This document shows, in pieces, positions 6,262 to 6,263 of a DNA stretch of 6,263 nucleotides; the stretch's first letter is position 1; each line of letters begins with the position of its first letter. Below the pieces are notes generated by a model. It was not told the DNA's origin. It saw only the letters and a program-made list of their open reading frames with translations, and did no database searches. The DNA is from an uncultured bacterium. GTDB taxonomy: Bacteria > Bdellovibrionota_C > UBA2361 > SZUA-149 > CALKYB01. The DNA is taken from the NCBI GenBank assembly GCA_938003565.1, contig CALKYB010000157.1:1-6263 (forward strand), in the 5' to 3' direction. The translations under genes and the position numbers were made by a program.

Positions 6262-6263
6262 CG

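Overview
The window is bacterial chromosomal DNA, AT-rich (roughly 40% GC by eye), with no rRNA, tRNA, CRISPR array or intact insertion sequence. The lineage cannot be fixed from the sequence. Several FHA-type domains together with a zinc-ribbon protein and a HEAT-repeat protein suggest a signalling-rich, probably Gram-negative environmental bacterium of the broad 'deltaproteobacteria-like' kind, but that is a weak inference.

Layout. Positions 1-331 are non-coding as far as I can support, with one hairpin and an AT-rich leader. Positions 332-2002 (+) encode a 556-residue protein that I read as a divergent member of the guanidino-group-modifying enzyme (GME) superfamily (arginine/agmatine/peptidyl-arginine deiminases and amidinotransferases). 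The expected acidic-GGN, HxD and C-terminal Cys motifs occur in the right order. Positions 2003-2329 lie between convergent genes and hold a strong hairpin and a suspiciously open minus-strand frame. The rest of the window is a minus-strand block, read right to left: a HEAT-repeat protein (6261-5107), a tail-anchored protein with two canonical FHA domains and a probable third degenerate one (5078-3645), and a zinc-ribbon protein with a degenerate C-terminal FHA domain (3499-2330).

How the genes may work together. The HEAT and tandem-FHA genes are 28 bp apart and probably cotranscribed. The zinc-ribbon gene follows after 145 bp and has its own good ribosome binding site. None of the three shows a catalytic motif that I can recognise. 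The set looks like a scaffold: a membrane-anchored phosphothreonine reader, a helical-repeat binding platform and a zinc-ribbon/FHA adaptor. The kinase, phosphatase or machine that they serve is not in the window. The GME-like gene is convergent to this block, has its own leader, and has no demonstrated functional link to it. The most novel items are the divergent GME-like enzyme and the FHA/HEAT/zinc-ribbon cassette.
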